A stretch of 36,407 bases of DNA from the NCBI RefSeq assembly GCF_000373585.1, contig NZ_KB891900.1, forward strand, positions 35,662 through 72,068, given 5' to 3'. This document shows, in pieces, positions 1 through 8,724 of this stretch. Every line of letters begins with the position of its first letter. Position 1 is the first letter of the stretch. The translations under genes and the position numbers were made by a program. A model generated the notes under the pieces. The model ran no database searches. It was not told the DNA's origin and saw only the letters and a list, made by a program, of their open reading frames with translations. Origin of the DNA: Streptomyces sp. MspMP-M5 (GTDB taxonomy: Bacteria; Actinomycetota; Actinomycetes; Streptomycetales; Streptomycetaceae).

Positions 1-49
1 TGACCTCCCCTTTCCCACGAGGGGCGGGGATCGTCGCCGTCCGGCGGGA

Positions 50-126
50 GGGTGCGGGGCCGGAGGGGTGGGTGTTCGGACGTAAAGCGAAGCAGTCCGC
101 ACACCCACCCCGGAGGCCCCGCACCC
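50..126 (-). repeat. Long structured hairpin repeat, copy 1 (inverted)
   Basis: The outer stem 50-61 pairs with 115-126 (12 base pairs). A 3x3 internal loop follows (GGA at 62-64 against GGA at 112-114). The inner stem 65-81 pairs with 95-111 (17 positions, one mismatch at T76/C100). The 13-base loop 82-94 is GTAAAGCGAAGCA, the exact complement of the loop in the two other copies at 23354-23366 and 36278-36290. Relative to those copies this one is inverted. Stem sequences differ from the other copies but pairing is kept. No T-run follows, so a plain rho-independent terminator is not the obvious reading. Confidence 0.85.
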
Positions 127-170
127 GCCACCCACCACCCACAGAGGGCGGCCCCCGCCCCACCAACCCC

Positions 171-221
171 TCCGCCGAAGGCGGAAACGCGCACACCCCA
201 TTTTCCCGCCGGAGGCGGGAA
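171..221. repeat. Pair of mini-hairpins beside repeat copy 1
   Basis: There are two perfect short inverted repeats with three-base loops: TCCGCC-GAA-GGCGGA at 171-185 and TTCCCGCC-GGA-GGCGGGAA at 203-221. They lie on the same side of the long hairpin (in the repeat's own orientation) as the mini-hairpins next to copies 2 and 3, so they may belong to the same composite repeat. Confidence 0.6.
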
Positions 222-299
222 GCCCCCGCACGGCGCCGCACCCGACGACGTGGGGCGATACCGTCGGGACAGAACCGTCTGACGAGGGAGACGAGAAAC

Positions 300-3200
300 G
301 TGGCAGGAATGCCGTGGGTGCGGGGCGCGGACGAGGGCGCCGACCCATTCGGTACGGCCCGGTTGCGGCGCGGCGTGCTCGACGCCTGGGCCGCCTCGCC
401 GGCGCGGTTCCGGGAGGACGCCAACGCCGAGGAGGACCTCGCGCTCGGCGGCTACCGCGACCGGCTCGCCGTGGAACTGGCGCAGAACGCGGCGGACGCG
501 GCGGCCCGCGCCGGCGTCCCCGGCCGGCTGCGACTGACCCTGCACGCCGCCGACGGCGACGCGCCCGCGGTGCTCGTCGCCTCCAACACCGGTGCCCCGG
601 TGGACGCCACCGGCGTGGAGTCGCTGTCGACCCTCCGCGCCTCCGCCAAACGGGAGCCGAGCGTCGCGGCCGGCGCGGTGGGCCGGTTCGGTGTCGGGTT
701 CGCCGCGGTGCTGGCGGTCAGCGACGAACCGGCGCTGGTGGGCCGCACCGGCGGCGTCCGCTGGTCGCTGGCCGAGGCCCGGGAGCTGACCGAGGCGGTG
801 GCCGCGCACAGCCCCGGCCTGGGCGGTGAGCTGCGCCGCCGGGAGGGTCACGTCCCGCTGCTGCGGCTGCCGTTGCCCGCGGAGGGCACCGCGCCCGACG
901 GCTACGACACCGCGGTGATACTGCCGTTGCGCGACGGCGCCGCCCAGGACCTCGCCGAGCGGCTGCTGGCCGGGATCGACGCGGCGCTGCTGCTGACCCT
1001 GCCGGGGCTGGCCGAGGTCGTGGTGGAGACGCCGGAGGGCCGCCGGGTCCTGACGCGACGTCAGGACGGCGCGTACGTCCTGATCGAGGACAGTGAGCGC
1101 GGGGCCGGCCGGTGGCGGGTGGTGACCGACGGCGGCCCGCTGGACCGGGCGCTGCTGGCGGACCGTCCGGTCGAGGAGAAGCTGCGGCCGTCCTGGTCGG
1201 TGACCTGGGCGGTGCCGGTGGACGAGACCGGGGCGCCGGCGCGGCCGGGCACCGCACCGGCGCTGCACGCGCCGACCCCGACCGACGAACCGCTGGGGCT
1301 GCCCGCGCTGCTGATCGCCTCGTTCCCGCTGGAGCCGACCCGGCGCCATGTCGCGCCCGGCCCGCTCGCGGACTTCCTGGTGGGCCGCGCGGCCGCCGCG
1401 TACGCGGGGCTGCTCGGCGCCTGGCAGCCGGTGGCGGCCGGCACCCTGGACCTCGTCCCGGGGCCGCTGGGCAAGGGCTGGCTGGACGGTGAACTCCGGC
1501 GCCAGGTACTGGAGTTGCTGCCCCGGGTGCGGTTCCTGCCGAGCGCGGCGCGCGGCGCGGCCGCCGACGACGGCGCGGAGGAAGGCGCGGACCGCGGCCG
1601 GGCGGCGGAGGCCGAAGTGTGGGACGAGGGCGAGGACCGTGAGCGGTACGTCCTGCGGCCGGTGGACGCCGAGTTGCTGGAGGGCGCCGGCGCGGCGACC
1701 GTCGGCGTACTGGCCGAACTGTTCCCCAGCCTGCTGCCGGCCGGTCTCGAACGGCGGGCGGAGCTGCGGGCGCTGGGCGTGGCGCGGGTGCCGCTCACCG
1801 AGGTGATCGACCGGCTGGCGGGCGTGGAGCGCGCGCCGGAGTGGTGGCGGCGGCTCTACGACGCGCTGGCCGGCACCGACCCGGACCGGCTCAGCGGCCT
1901 CCCGGTGCCGCTGGCGGACGGCGGGCGGACCGCTATCGGGCCGCGCCAGGTGCTGCTGCCGCTGCCCGGCGGCGCGGACGCCGACGGCGAGAGTGCCGAC
2001 CGGCACCGCACCCTCACCCGGCTCGGGCTCAAGGTCGCCCACCCGGACGCGGTGCACCCGCTCCTGGAGAAGCTCGGCGCCACCCCCGCCGCGCCCCGCG
2101 CCGTACTGACGACCCCTCAGGTGCGGGCGGCGGTCGCCCACTCGCTGGATGCCGACGAGGACGCCTACGACGTCTTCGAGGACGAGCTGGCGCCGGGCGC
2201 CGGGGTGCCGCTGGGCGCGGAGGAGCTGGCCGAGGCGGTCCTCGGGCTGGTCCGCGACGCCGATCTGGCGCCCGGCGACGAGCCCTGGCTGGCCGCGCTG
2301 GCACTGCCCGACGAGGACGGCGAACTGGCGCCGGCGGGCGAACTGGTCTTCCCCGGCAGCGACTTCGAGCAGGTGATCCGGGAGGGTGAACTCGCCGCCT
2401 GTGACGCCGAGCTGGCGGAGCGGTGGGGCGAGCAGCCGCTCACCGCGGTCGGGGTGCTGGCCACCTTCGCCCTGGTCCGGGCCACCGACGTGGTGCTCGA
2501 CCCGGACGAACTGGAGCCGCGGGACGGCGACTTCCCCGAGCCGGACGACGCCGGGCTGCTGGACGCCGTCGACGTGTGGTGCGAGGACCTCCTCGACACC
2601 CTCCCCGACACCCCGGTCCCCCCGGTCGTCACCGAACTCGTCGCCGTCCGCGACCTCGACCTGGTCGCCGACGGCGCCTGGCCGCGGGTGCTGGAGATGC
2701 TCTCCCGGCCGCCGCTGCGGGACGCCCTGACGGCGCCGGTGCGGGTGCTGCTGCCGGACGGCACCACCGAGTCGGTGCGGCCGTACACCGCGTGGTGGCT
2801 GCGCGGCCACCCGGTGCTGGACGGGCGCCGCCCCGCCGGGCTGCGTGCCGCGGGCGGCGACCCGCTGCTGGCCGGACTGTACGAGGCGGCGGACGCGGGC
2901 CGGGTCGACGCCCAGGTGCTGCGCGCCCTCGGTGTCCGCACCTCGGTGGACGCGCTGCTGGACGAGCCGGGCGGCGCGGCCGAGCTGCTGGCCCGCCTCG
3001 CCGACCCGGAGAACCGCGTCGGGATCTCCCAACTCCACGCGCTCTACGGCCTGTTGGCCGATCTCGACCCGGACCGGGTGACGCTGCCCGACGAGCTGCG
3101 GGCGGTCGTGCCGGGGCCCGAAGGGCTTCCCGCGGAGGGGGGCGGCCAACGGGGGGCCGAGATCCGGGTGGTGGACGCGGCGAACGCGCTGGTCGCGGAC

Positions 3201-3623
3201 GCCCCGGACCTGATGCCGCTGGCGGCCGGCCGGGCGCTGCTGCCGGTGCGGCCGGCCCGCGCCGCGGAGCTGGCCGAGCTGTTCCAGGTGCGGCGGCTGA
3301 GCGAGGCGGTCGCCGCGGAGGTCCGCTCCGACGGCACGGCCCACGACGTCCCGGAGGCGGTCCGCGCCCTGCTCGGCCCGGACACCCCGGACACGTACGT
3401 CGAGCACGAGGAACTGCTGGTGGACGGCCCCGAGGGCACCGGGGGCGTCGAACTGGACTGGCGGTGGACGCCGGACGGCACCCTGCACGCCGCGACGCTG
3501 GAGGGCGTGGCGGCCGGCCTGGCCTGGGCGGCCGGCCAGTGGCCCCGCCGCTTCGAGGTCGCGGCCCTGCTGGAGGACCCGGAGCGCTGCGACGAACTGG
3601 CCCGGGCGCGCTGGTTCGACTGA
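300..3623 (+). CDS. Sacsin/Hsp90-like ATP-binding protein, 1107 aa
   Basis: Large cytosolic protein with an N-terminal Bergerat-fold (GHKL) ATPase domain as in sacsin and Hsp90. Visible motifs are the N-box ELAQNAADA (residues 59-67, Asn63 and Asp66), a G1-like segment SNTG (95-98) and the glycine box GRFGVGF (128-134). The remaining ~950 residues are rich in Leu, Glu and Asp and carry no motif I can name; no signal peptide or membrane segment is seen. The GTG at 300 is chosen because GAGGGAG at 284-290 precedes it by nine bases; an in-frame ATG at 309 is the alternative, and the longer frame from 72 runs through the repeat and is unlikely to be translated. The gene is convergent with the cation pump. 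Such proteins are common in Streptomyces and often labelled molecular chaperone; client and role are unknown to me. Confidence 0.88.
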   Translation: MAGMPWVRGADEGADPFGTARLRRGVLDAWAASPARFREDANAEEDLALGGYRDRLAVELAQNAADAAARAGVPGRLRLTLHAADGDAPAVLVASNTGAPVDATGVESLSTLRASAKREPSVAAGAVGRFGVGFAAVLAVSDEPALVGRTGGVRWSLAEARELTEAVAAHSPGLGGELRRREGHVPLLRLPLPAEGTAPDGYDTAVILPLRDGAAQDLAERLLAGIDAALLLTLPGLAEVVVETPEGRRVLTRRQDGAYVLIEDSERGAGRWRVVTDGGPLDRALLADRPVEEKLRPSWSVTWAVPVDETGAPARPGTAPALHAPTPTDEPLGLPALLIASFPLEPTRRHVAPGPLADFLVGRAAAAYAGLLGAWQPVAAGTLDLVPGPLGKGWLDGELRRQVLELLPRVRFLPSAARGAAADDGAEEGADRGRAAEAEVWDEGEDRERYVLRPVDAELLEGAGAATVGVLAELFPSLLPAGLERRAELRALGVARVPLTEVIDRLAGVERAPEWWRRLYDALAGTDPDRLSGLPVPLADGGRTAIGPRQVLLPLPGGADADGESADRHRTLTRLGLKVAHPDAVHPLLEKLGATPAAPRAVLTTPQVRAAVAHSLDADEDAYDVFEDELAPGAGVPLGAEELAEAVLGLVRDADLAPGDEPWLAALALPDEDGELAPAGELVFPGSDFEQVIREGELAACDAELAERWGEQPLTAVGVLATFALVRATDVVLDPDELEPRDGDFPEPDDAGLLDAVDVWCEDLLDTLPDTPVPPVVTELVAVRDLDLVADGAWPRVLEMLSRPPLRDALTAPVRVLLPDGTTESVRPYTAWWLRGHPVLDGRRPAGLRAAGGDPLLAGLYEAADAGRVDAQVLRALGVRTSVDALLDEPGGAAELLARLADPENRVGISQLHALYGLLADLDPDRVTLPDELRAVVPGPEGLPAEGGGQRGAEIRVVDAANALVADAPDLMPLAAGRALLPVRPARAAELAELFQVRRLSEAVAAEVRSDGTAHDVPEAVRALLGPDTPDTYVEHEELLVDGPEGTGGVELDWRWTPDGTLHAATLEGVAAGLAWAAGQWPRRFEVAALLEDPERCDELARARWFD

Positions 3624-3659
3624 GCCCGGGGCCCGTACGGGTGTGACGGGAGCGGCGCG

Positions 3660-3691
3660 GCGGCCGTCGGACGGTGGTGTCCGGCGGCCGC
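3660..3691. terminator. Bidirectional terminator-like hairpin
   Basis: Thirteen-base arms 3660-3672 and 3679-3691 pair with one G.T wobble around the loop GGTGGT. It lies between the convergent ends of the sacsin-like gene (3623) and the P-type ATPase gene (3715). There is no T-run, as is usual for Streptomyces hairpins at gene ends. Confidence 0.65.
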
Positions 3692-3714
3692 GGCCGTACG
3701 CGGGCGGCCCGCGC

Positions 3715-6138
3715 TCACGCCGGGAAGCGCCGCCCCACCCACCGCCAGGCGGTCTCCAGCAGCAGCGCCGCCACTGCGGCGATCGCCACCGCCGCCCACG
3801 GCATCGTCGTCCCCACCAGCCGCAGCTCGAAGAAGTGCTGGAGCCACGGCGTCACCAGCACGATCAGGAACCCCAGCCCCATCAGCAGCACCAGTCCGAT
3901 CCGCCACCAGGTGTACGGGCGGGCGATGATCGCCAGCACGTACAGGGCGGTGAGGAAGAGCGTCAGGGTGGCCGCGCTGGTCTGGGCGGCGAGGGCGTCC
4001 GGGCCGGTGTAGTGGACGCGGGCCAGCAGGTAGGTGGCGAAGGCCGCGAGGCCGGTGATCAGGCCGGAGGGGACGGCGTAGCGCATCACCCGGCGGACGA
4101 AGTGCGGGCGGGCGCGCTCCTTGTTGGGCGCCAGCGCCAGGAAGAAGGCGGGCACGCCGATGGTCAGCGTCGACAGCAGCGTCAGATGCCGCGGCAGGTA
4201 CGGGTACGGGATCTGGCAGCAGGCCACCAGGATCGCCAGCAGCACCGAGTAGACGGTCTTGGTGAGGAAGAGGGTGGCGACCCGGGTGATGTTGCCGATG
4301 ACGCGGCGGCCCTCGGCGACCACCGACGGCAGGGTGGCGAAGCTGTTGTTCAGCAGCACGATCTGGGCCACCGCCCGGGTCGCCTCGGAGCCGGCGCCCA
4401 TGGCGACGCCGATGTCGGCGTCCTTGAGGGCCAGCACGTCGTTGACGCCGTCGCCGGTCATCGCCACATGGTGGCCGCGAGCCTGCAGCGCGCCGACCAT
4501 CTCCCGCTTCTGCTGCGGTGTGACCCGGCCGAAGACGGCGCCCTCCTCCAGGGCCTTCGCCATCGCCTCCGGGTCGTCGTGCGGCAGCTGCCGGGCGTCC
4601 ACGGGCGCGTCGGCGCCGGGCAGCCCCAGCTTGCCGGCGACCGCCCCCACCGACACCGCGTTGTCACCGGAGATCACCTTGGCCTGGACGCCCTGCTCCG
4701 CGAAGTAGCGCAGGGTCTCGGGGGCGTCCGGGCGCAGCCGCTGCTCCAGGACGACCAGCGCGGTCGGCCGCCCCTCGCGGGCGACGTCGGGGTGGTCCAG
4801 CGGGCGGGCGGCGCGGGCCAGCAGCAGCACCCGCAGGCCCTGGGCGTTGCGCCGGTCGATCTCCGGCAGCAGCGGGTCGCCGTCGGGCAGCAGCACGTCC
4901 GGCGCGCCGAGCAGCCAGGAGGAGCGCTCCCCGCCGGGCTCCTCGAAGGCGGCGCCGCTGTACTTGCGGGCGGAGGAGAAGGGGAGGGTATCGGTGCACC
5001 GCCAGGAGTCGGGGGCCGGGCAGGCGTCGACGACGGCCTGGAGGGAGGCGTTGGGGCGCGGGTCGGACGCGCCGAAGGCACCGAGCACCTGCCGGACGCG
5101 GTCGGGGTCCTGGCCGTCCAGCGGCCGCACCTCGCCGACGTCCATGCCGCCCTCGGTGAGCGTGCCGGTCTTGTCCAGGCAGACCACGTCCACCCGGGCC
5201 AGGCCCTCGATGGCCGGGAGTTCCTGCACCAGGCACTGCCGGCGGCCGAGCCGGACCACGCCGATGGCGAAGGCGACCGAGGTCAGCAGCACCAGCCCCT
5301 CGGGGATCATCGGCACGATCCCGGCGACCATCCGGCGGACCGCGGCGTCGGCCGGCAGCCCCAGGGTCAGCAGGTGGCTGAGGATCAGGCCGAGCGCGGT
5401 CGGGACCATCATCCACGTCACGTACTTGAGGATCCGGCTGATGCCGGTGCGCAGTTCGGAGTGGACCAGGGTGAACCGGCTGGCCTCCTCGGCGAGCTGT
5501 GCCGCGTACGCCGCCCGGCCCACCTTGGTCGCGGCGAACGCGCCGCCGCCGGCGACGACGAAGCTGCCGGACATCACCGCGTCGCCCGGCTTCTTCACCA
5601 CCGGGTCCGCCTCGCCGGTCAGCAGCGACTCGTCGACCTCCAGGCCGTCGCTCTCCAGCACCTCGCCGTCGACGATCACCTTGCCGCCCGGGCCGAGTTC
5701 GATGACGTCGTCGAGGACCACCTCGGAGGTGGGGAGCTCCACGGCGGTCCCGTCGCGGCGGACGGTCGGCCGGGCCTCGCCGATCAGCGCCAGGCTGTCC
5801 AGGGTTTTCTTGGCGCGCAGCTCCTGGAGGATGCCGATGCCGGTGTTGGCGATGATGACGAAGCCGAACAGGCCGTCCTGGAGGGGGCCGACGATCAGGA
5901 TGATCACGAAGAGGACGCCGATGATGGCGTTGAAGCGGGTGAAGACGTTGCCGCGGATGATGTCCGCGGTCGAGCGGGAGGACCGCACCGGGACGTCGTT
6001 GACGTCGCCCCTGGCCACCCGTTCGGCGACCTCGGCGGTGGTCAGTCCGCGCCGCGCCGCCTCCCGGCCGCTCCGGTCGGCGGCCCGGCTGCCGCCGGGC
6101 TCCGGTTGCTCGACTTCGGTCTGCGCCGGGTCCGTCAT
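3715..6138 (-). CDS. P-type cation-transporting ATPase (CtpE-like), 807 aa
   Basis: Integral-membrane ATP-driven cation pump. The phosphorylated aspartate is Asp322 in DKTGTLT; the actuator loop LTGE is at 173-176, the M4 segment PMIPEGLVLL starts near 276, and the hinge TGDGVND lies in the cytoplasmic P-domain. Two N-terminal membrane helices (about 70-105) precede the actuator domain and the C-terminal third holds several more. The PEGL-type M4 without a CPC motif argues against a copper/zinc P1B pump and fits the Ca2+/Mg2+-type group; mycobacterial CtpE, linked to calcium uptake, is the best match I recall, but the ion is inferred. The ATG at 6138 is supported by a TAACGT -10 element ending seven bases before it (leaderless start). 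Confidence 0.93.
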   Translation of the reverse strand: MTDPAQTEVEQPEPGGSRAADRSGREAARRGLTTAEVAERVARGDVNDVPVRSSRSTADIIRGNVFTRFNAIIGVLFVIILIVGPLQDGLFGFVIIANTGIGILQELRAKKTLDSLALIGEARPTVRRDGTAVELPTSEVVLDDVIELGPGGKVIVDGEVLESDGLEVDESLLTGEADPVVKKPGDAVMSGSFVVAGGGAFAATKVGRAAYAAQLAEEASRFTLVHSELRTGISRILKYVTWMMVPTALGLILSHLLTLGLPADAAVRRMVAGIVPMIPEGLVLLTSVAFAIGVVRLGRRQCLVQELPAIEGLARVDVVCLDKTGTLTEGGMDVGEVRPLDGQDPDRVRQVLGAFGASDPRPNASLQAVVDACPAPDSWRCTDTLPFSSARKYSGAAFEEPGGERSSWLLGAPDVLLPDGDPLLPEIDRRNAQGLRVLLLARAARPLDHPDVAREGRPTALVVLEQRLRPDAPETLRYFAEQGVQAKVISGDNAVSVGAVAGKLGLPGADAPVDARQLPHDDPEAMAKALEEGAVFGRVTPQQKREMVGALQARGHHVAMTGDGVNDVLALKDADIGVAMGAGSEATRAVAQIVLLNNSFATLPSVVAEGRRVIGNITRVATLFLTKTVYSVLLAILVACCQIPYPYLPRHLTLLSTLTIGVPAFFLALAPNKERARPHFVRRVMRYAVPSGLITGLAAFATYLLARVHYTGPDALAAQTSAATLTLFLTALYVLAIIARPYTWWRIGLVLLMGLGFLIVLVTPWLQHFFELRLVGTTMPWAAVAIAAVAALLLETAWRWVGRRFPA

Positions 6139-6145
6139 GCCCTAG

Positions 6146-6151
6146 ACGTTA
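6146..6151 (-). promoter_or_regulatory. -10 element, leaderless start of the cation pump
   Basis: Read on the minus strand the hexamer is TAACGT, followed by seven bases and then the ATG at 6138. This matches the TANNNT-to-start spacing of actinobacterial leaderless transcripts and supports independent transcription of the pump from the upstream DUF2530 gene. Confidence 0.55.
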
Positions 6152-6184
6152 CGGGCGGATTGCCCGCTTCACCCGCCGGCGGTC

Positions 6185-6210
6185 GACAGAAGCGCTCTGC
6201 GGCTTCTGTC
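6185..6210. terminator. Terminator-like hairpin after the DUF2530 gene
   Basis: Perfect nine-base arms GACAGAAGC (6185-6193) and GCTTCTGTC (6202-6210) flank an eight-base loop. It sits between the stop of the DUF2530 gene and the leaderless promoter of the cation pump, both on the minus strand, so it probably separates the two transcripts. Confidence 0.6.
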
Positions 6211-6282
6211 CGGTTACGCGGCAACCTCGGGCGCGCGGACGGCGTCCGGTCGCGGGTCGGCGGGCCGGCGGAGGTGCGTGGG

Positions 6283-6549
6283 TCAGGCGGCGTCCGGGGC
6301 GGCCGTGGCCGCGGCCCGCTTGATCGCGGCGTCCCGCCTGCGCACGTACCAGATGCCCACCAGGCCGAGCCCGCCGCCGGCCAGGCACGTCCACAGGAAC
6401 CAGGTGTGGCCGTGGTCGGCGTACCAGCCGTAGAAGGGCAGCTGGGCGAGGAAGAGCACGAACCAGATGACGGTGCCGCCGGTGATCGTGCCGACGACGG
6501 GACCTTCGAGGGGCGCCGGGGCCGCGCGCAGTTCGGACTTCTTCCACAT
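6283..6549 (-). CDS. DUF2530 small membrane protein, 88 aa
   Basis: Small protein with two predicted membrane helices (about residues 20-38 and 47-65) separated by a short loop rich in Tyr, Trp and His, then a basic tail; this pattern and the start MWKKSE match the actinobacterial DUF2530 family as I remember it. Function is unknown. The ATG at 6549 is chosen over upstream codons because a TAAGCT -10 element ends seven bases before it, as in leaderless transcripts. It is divergent from the purine permease gene across a 325-base gap. Confidence 0.82.
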   Translation of the reverse strand: MWKKSELRAAPAPLEGPVVGTITGGTVIWFVLFLAQLPFYGWYADHGHTWFLWTCLAGGGLGLVGIWYVRRRDAAIKRAAATAAPDAA

Positions 6550-6874
6550 GGGGGTCAGCTTACGGGGCCCGGGACGGCGCCGTTCCGGGCCTGTCGGGGA
6601 GTGCGCGCACGGGCTCCGGGTGCCGGGTCTACGCGCGGAGATAGCGATCAACGAATTGTTTATTCATACTGAACCTTTCCGGAACTGACTGGTTCGGATC
6701 GTTGCTTCCTCCAATCCGATCCCTTCAGACTGTTCCGGTTCATTGGTTGCTCTCCCGCCGCCTGTGCGCGTTCCGGCCTCGGGGTGCGTCCGGTGGATCA
6801 CGACCCGGTCCTGGTCCAGCGGACGGCCCCCGAGGCCCTCGCGCCTGCCCCGGCCCGTACGACTGAGGTCCCGC
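6550..6874. other. Divergent intergenic region, AT-richer, with small palindromes
   Basis: There is no gene in this stretch. The part 6640-6760 is clearly less GC-rich than its surroundings and contains TTCA-TAC-TGAA (6663-6673), an imperfect inverted repeat CCGGAAC-TGACTG-GTTCGG (6679-6697) and a further GTTCCGGTTC. These are plausible operator or promoter sites for the purine permease, but I recognise no specific regulator. Confidence 0.45.
6557..6562 (-). promoter_or_regulatory. -10 element, leaderless start of the DUF2530 gene
   Basis: Minus-strand TAAGCT is followed by seven bases and the ATG at 6549. It decides the start of the DUF2530 protein. Confidence 0.55.
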
Positions 6875-8344
6875 ATGCCGCCCTCGACCCCCACGGTCGA
6901 CGCCGTGAAGAGTCCCGGCCCCCAGCCGCCCAAGAGCGGCCTCGACCGCTTCTTCAAGATCTCCGAGCGGGGGTCGACGGTCGGCCGCGAACTGCGCGGC
7001 GGACTGGCCACGTTCTTCGCGATGGCCTACATCATCGTGCTGAACCCGATCATCCTCGGCGCCGGCGTCGACAAGTACGGCCACCACCTCGACAACGGTC
7101 AGCTGGTCACCGCCACCGCCCTGATGGCCGGTCTGGGCACCGTCCTGATGGGCGTGATGGGCAACGTCCCGATCGCCATCGCGGCCGGCCTCGGCATCAA
7201 CGCCGTGGTCTCCCTCCAGCTCGCGCCCAAGATGAGCTGGCCGGACGCGATGGGCATGGTGGTGCTCGCCGGGCTGGTGCTGATGATCCTGGTCGCCTCC
7301 GGGCTCCGGCAGCGGGTGATGGACGCCATCCCCAACGGGCTGCGGCGGGCCATCGCGATCGGCATCGGCCTGTTCATCTCGCTGGTCGGCCTGGTGGACG
7401 CCGGCTTCGTCAGCCGCAACCCGGACGCCGCGCACACCACCGTCCCGCTGAGCCTGGGCCAGGGCGGTCAGCTCAAGGGCTGGCCGGTGCTGGTGTTCGT
7501 GCTCGGCCTGGCGCTGATGTTCGTGCTGACCGTGCGGAAGACCAAGGGCGCGATCCTGATCGGCATGGTCACCATGGCCGTCGTCGCGATCGTCATCAAC
7601 GCGGTGGCGAAGATCCCGGACGCGTCCTGGGGGCTGGCCGTCCCCAACGTCCCGGACCGGATCGTCGGCGCGCCCGACTTCGGCCTCATCGGGCACATCA
7701 GCCTCTTCGGCGGCTTCAGGGAAGTCGGCGTGCTGACCGGCTGCCTGTTCGTCTTCACCGTCCTGCTGTCCGGCTTCTTCGACGCGATGGGCACCATCAT
7801 CGGCGTCGGCGAGGAGGCCGGGCTGCTGGACAACGAGACCGGCAACCTGCCCAACATGGGCCGGATCCTGATGGTGGACGGCATCGCGGTGGCCGGCGGC
7901 GGCTTCGGCTCGGCCTCGGCCAACACCTGCTTCGTGGAGTCCACCGCCGGCGTCGGCGAGGGCGCCCGCACGGGTCTGGCGAACCTCGTCACCGGCGGGC
8001 TGTTCCTGCTCGCGCTGATCTTCACGCCGCTGGCCACCGTCGTCCCCTCGCAGGCCGCCACGCCCGCGCTGCTGGTCGTCGGCTTCCTGATCATGGCCTC
8101 GAACGTCCGGGACATCGACTGGAGCGACTTCACCATCGCCGTCCCGGCGTTCCTGACCATCGCCTCGATGCCGTTCACCTACAGCATCACCAACGGCATC
8201 GGCATCGGCGTGCTCGCCTTCATCCTGCTGCGGACGGCGACCGGCCGCTTCAAGGAGATCCCCTGGCTGCTGGACGCGGTCGGGGTCTGCTTCCTCGTCT
8301 ACTTCCTGCTCAACCCGATCGAGCAGCTGCTCGGGGTCAGGTAG
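6875..8344 (+). CDS. NCS2 purine permease, AzgA/PbuG type, 489 aa
   Basis: Proton-coupled nucleobase importer of the inner membrane. The sequence is highly hydrophobic with about 12-14 membrane segments. The family signatures are an N-terminal REL-RGG-ATF-AMAYI region (near residues 30-47), GLGINAVV in the second repeat region and FDAMGTIIGVGEEAGLL in the middle, which point to the guanine/hypoxanthine/adenine branch rather than uracil or xanthine transporters. The ATG at 6875 follows a modest CTGAGG; a longer frame starting at 6743 would add 44 proline/arginine-rich residues unlike the family. The gene is convergent with the RHH gene. Substrate is inferred from family only. Confidence 0.9.
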   Translation: MPPSTPTVDAVKSPGPQPPKSGLDRFFKISERGSTVGRELRGGLATFFAMAYIIVLNPIILGAGVDKYGHHLDNGQLVTATALMAGLGTVLMGVMGNVPIAIAAGLGINAVVSLQLAPKMSWPDAMGMVVLAGLVLMILVASGLRQRVMDAIPNGLRRAIAIGIGLFISLVGLVDAGFVSRNPDAAHTTVPLSLGQGGQLKGWPVLVFVLGLALMFVLTVRKTKGAILIGMVTMAVVAIVINAVAKIPDASWGLAVPNVPDRIVGAPDFGLIGHISLFGGFREVGVLTGCLFVFTVLLSGFFDAMGTIIGVGEEAGLLDNETGNLPNMGRILMVDGIAVAGGGFGSASANTCFVESTAGVGEGARTGLANLVTGGLFLLALIFTPLATVVPSQAATPALLVVGFLIMASNVRDIDWSDFTIAVPAFLTIASMPFTYSITNGIGIGVLAFILLRTATGRFKEIPWLLDAVGVCFLVYFLLNPIEQLLGVR

Positions 8345-8359
8345 GCGGCAGGGGAGGCT

Positions 8360-8380
8360 CGGCGCCGGCGCGCGGCGCCG
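8360..8380. terminator. Bidirectional terminator-like hairpin
   Basis: The arms are GGCGCCG (8361-8367) and CGGCGCC (8373-8379) around GCGCG, extended by the C8360-G8380 pair. It lies between the convergent permease and RHH genes. Confidence 0.55.
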
Positions 8381-8395
8381 GTCCGGCGGGGCCCG

Positions 8396-8596
8396 TCACG
8401 AGGGCCTGGGCGCCGGGCCCCAGCCGTGCAGCCGCTCGGTGGCGTCGACCGCGCTCGACAGCCGTTCATCGAAATCCTCGCGGATGAGCGTCCGGACGAC
8501 ATAGTCCTGGACGCTCATTCCGCGTTTTGCGGCATGCTGCCGAAGGCGCTCCAGCAGCTCCCCGTCCATGCGCAGGCTGAGCACTCCCGATCCCAT
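8396..8596 (-). CDS. Ribbon-helix-helix (CopG-like) protein, 66 aa
   Basis: Small DNA-binding protein. A beta strand VLSLRM (residues 5-10) is followed by helix GELLERLRQHAAKRG and helix SVQDYVVRTLIREDFDE, the ribbon-helix-helix arrangement that forms intertwined dimers on DNA. The ATG at 8596 gives the length usual for this family; an upstream in-frame codon at 8653 adds unrelated residues. No toxin partner is adjacent: the neighbours are the convergent permease and the divergent MarR gene, so a solitary regulator is more likely than an antitoxin. Its target is unknown. Confidence 0.8.
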   Translation of the reverse strand: MGSGVLSLRMDGELLERLRQHAAKRGMSVQDYVVRTLIREDFDERLSSAVDATERLHGWGPAPRPS

Positions 8597-8706
8597 ACCG
8601 ACACGGTCCCCGCATTGCGTGGTCAGGTGTGTCGCTTTTCGCGACGTCCTCACTCGTACGGGTGATGCCTGGTTCCTCCTCGCGGGGGACCGGACCGGCG
8701 CTTTCC

Positions 8707-8719
8707 TTAGAGAGGCTAA
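8707..8719. promoter_or_regulatory. Candidate MarR operator
   Basis: The inverted repeat TTAG-N5-CTAA lies immediately upstream of the TATGCT -10 element of the MarR gene, where a bound dimer would block RNA polymerase. Autoregulation of the MarR-MFS pair is inferred from position only. Confidence 0.4.
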
Positions 8720-8724
8720 TGAGC

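Larger units (their letters stand above)
1..299. other. Intergenic region with hairpin repeat copy 1
   Basis: I see no gene here; small reading frames crossing it come from the palindromes and their GC bias. It holds the long imperfect hairpin at 50-126, then two short hairpins at 171-185 (TCCGCC, loop GAA, GGCGGA) and 203-221 (TTCCCGCC, loop GGA, GGCGGGAA), and the ribosome-binding site of the next gene at 284-290. The upstream neighbour lies outside the window. Confidence 0.75.

Noticed and set aside
52..282. Short ORF translating to CSDVKRSSPHTHPG
   Set aside because: It runs through the hairpin repeat; analogous DVKRSSP translations appear at the other two copies in unrelated frames, so it is the repeat, not a gene.
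8396..8596. Antitoxin of a toxin-antitoxin pair
   Set aside because: No small toxin gene is adjacent; the neighbours are a permease and a MarR gene in other orientations.
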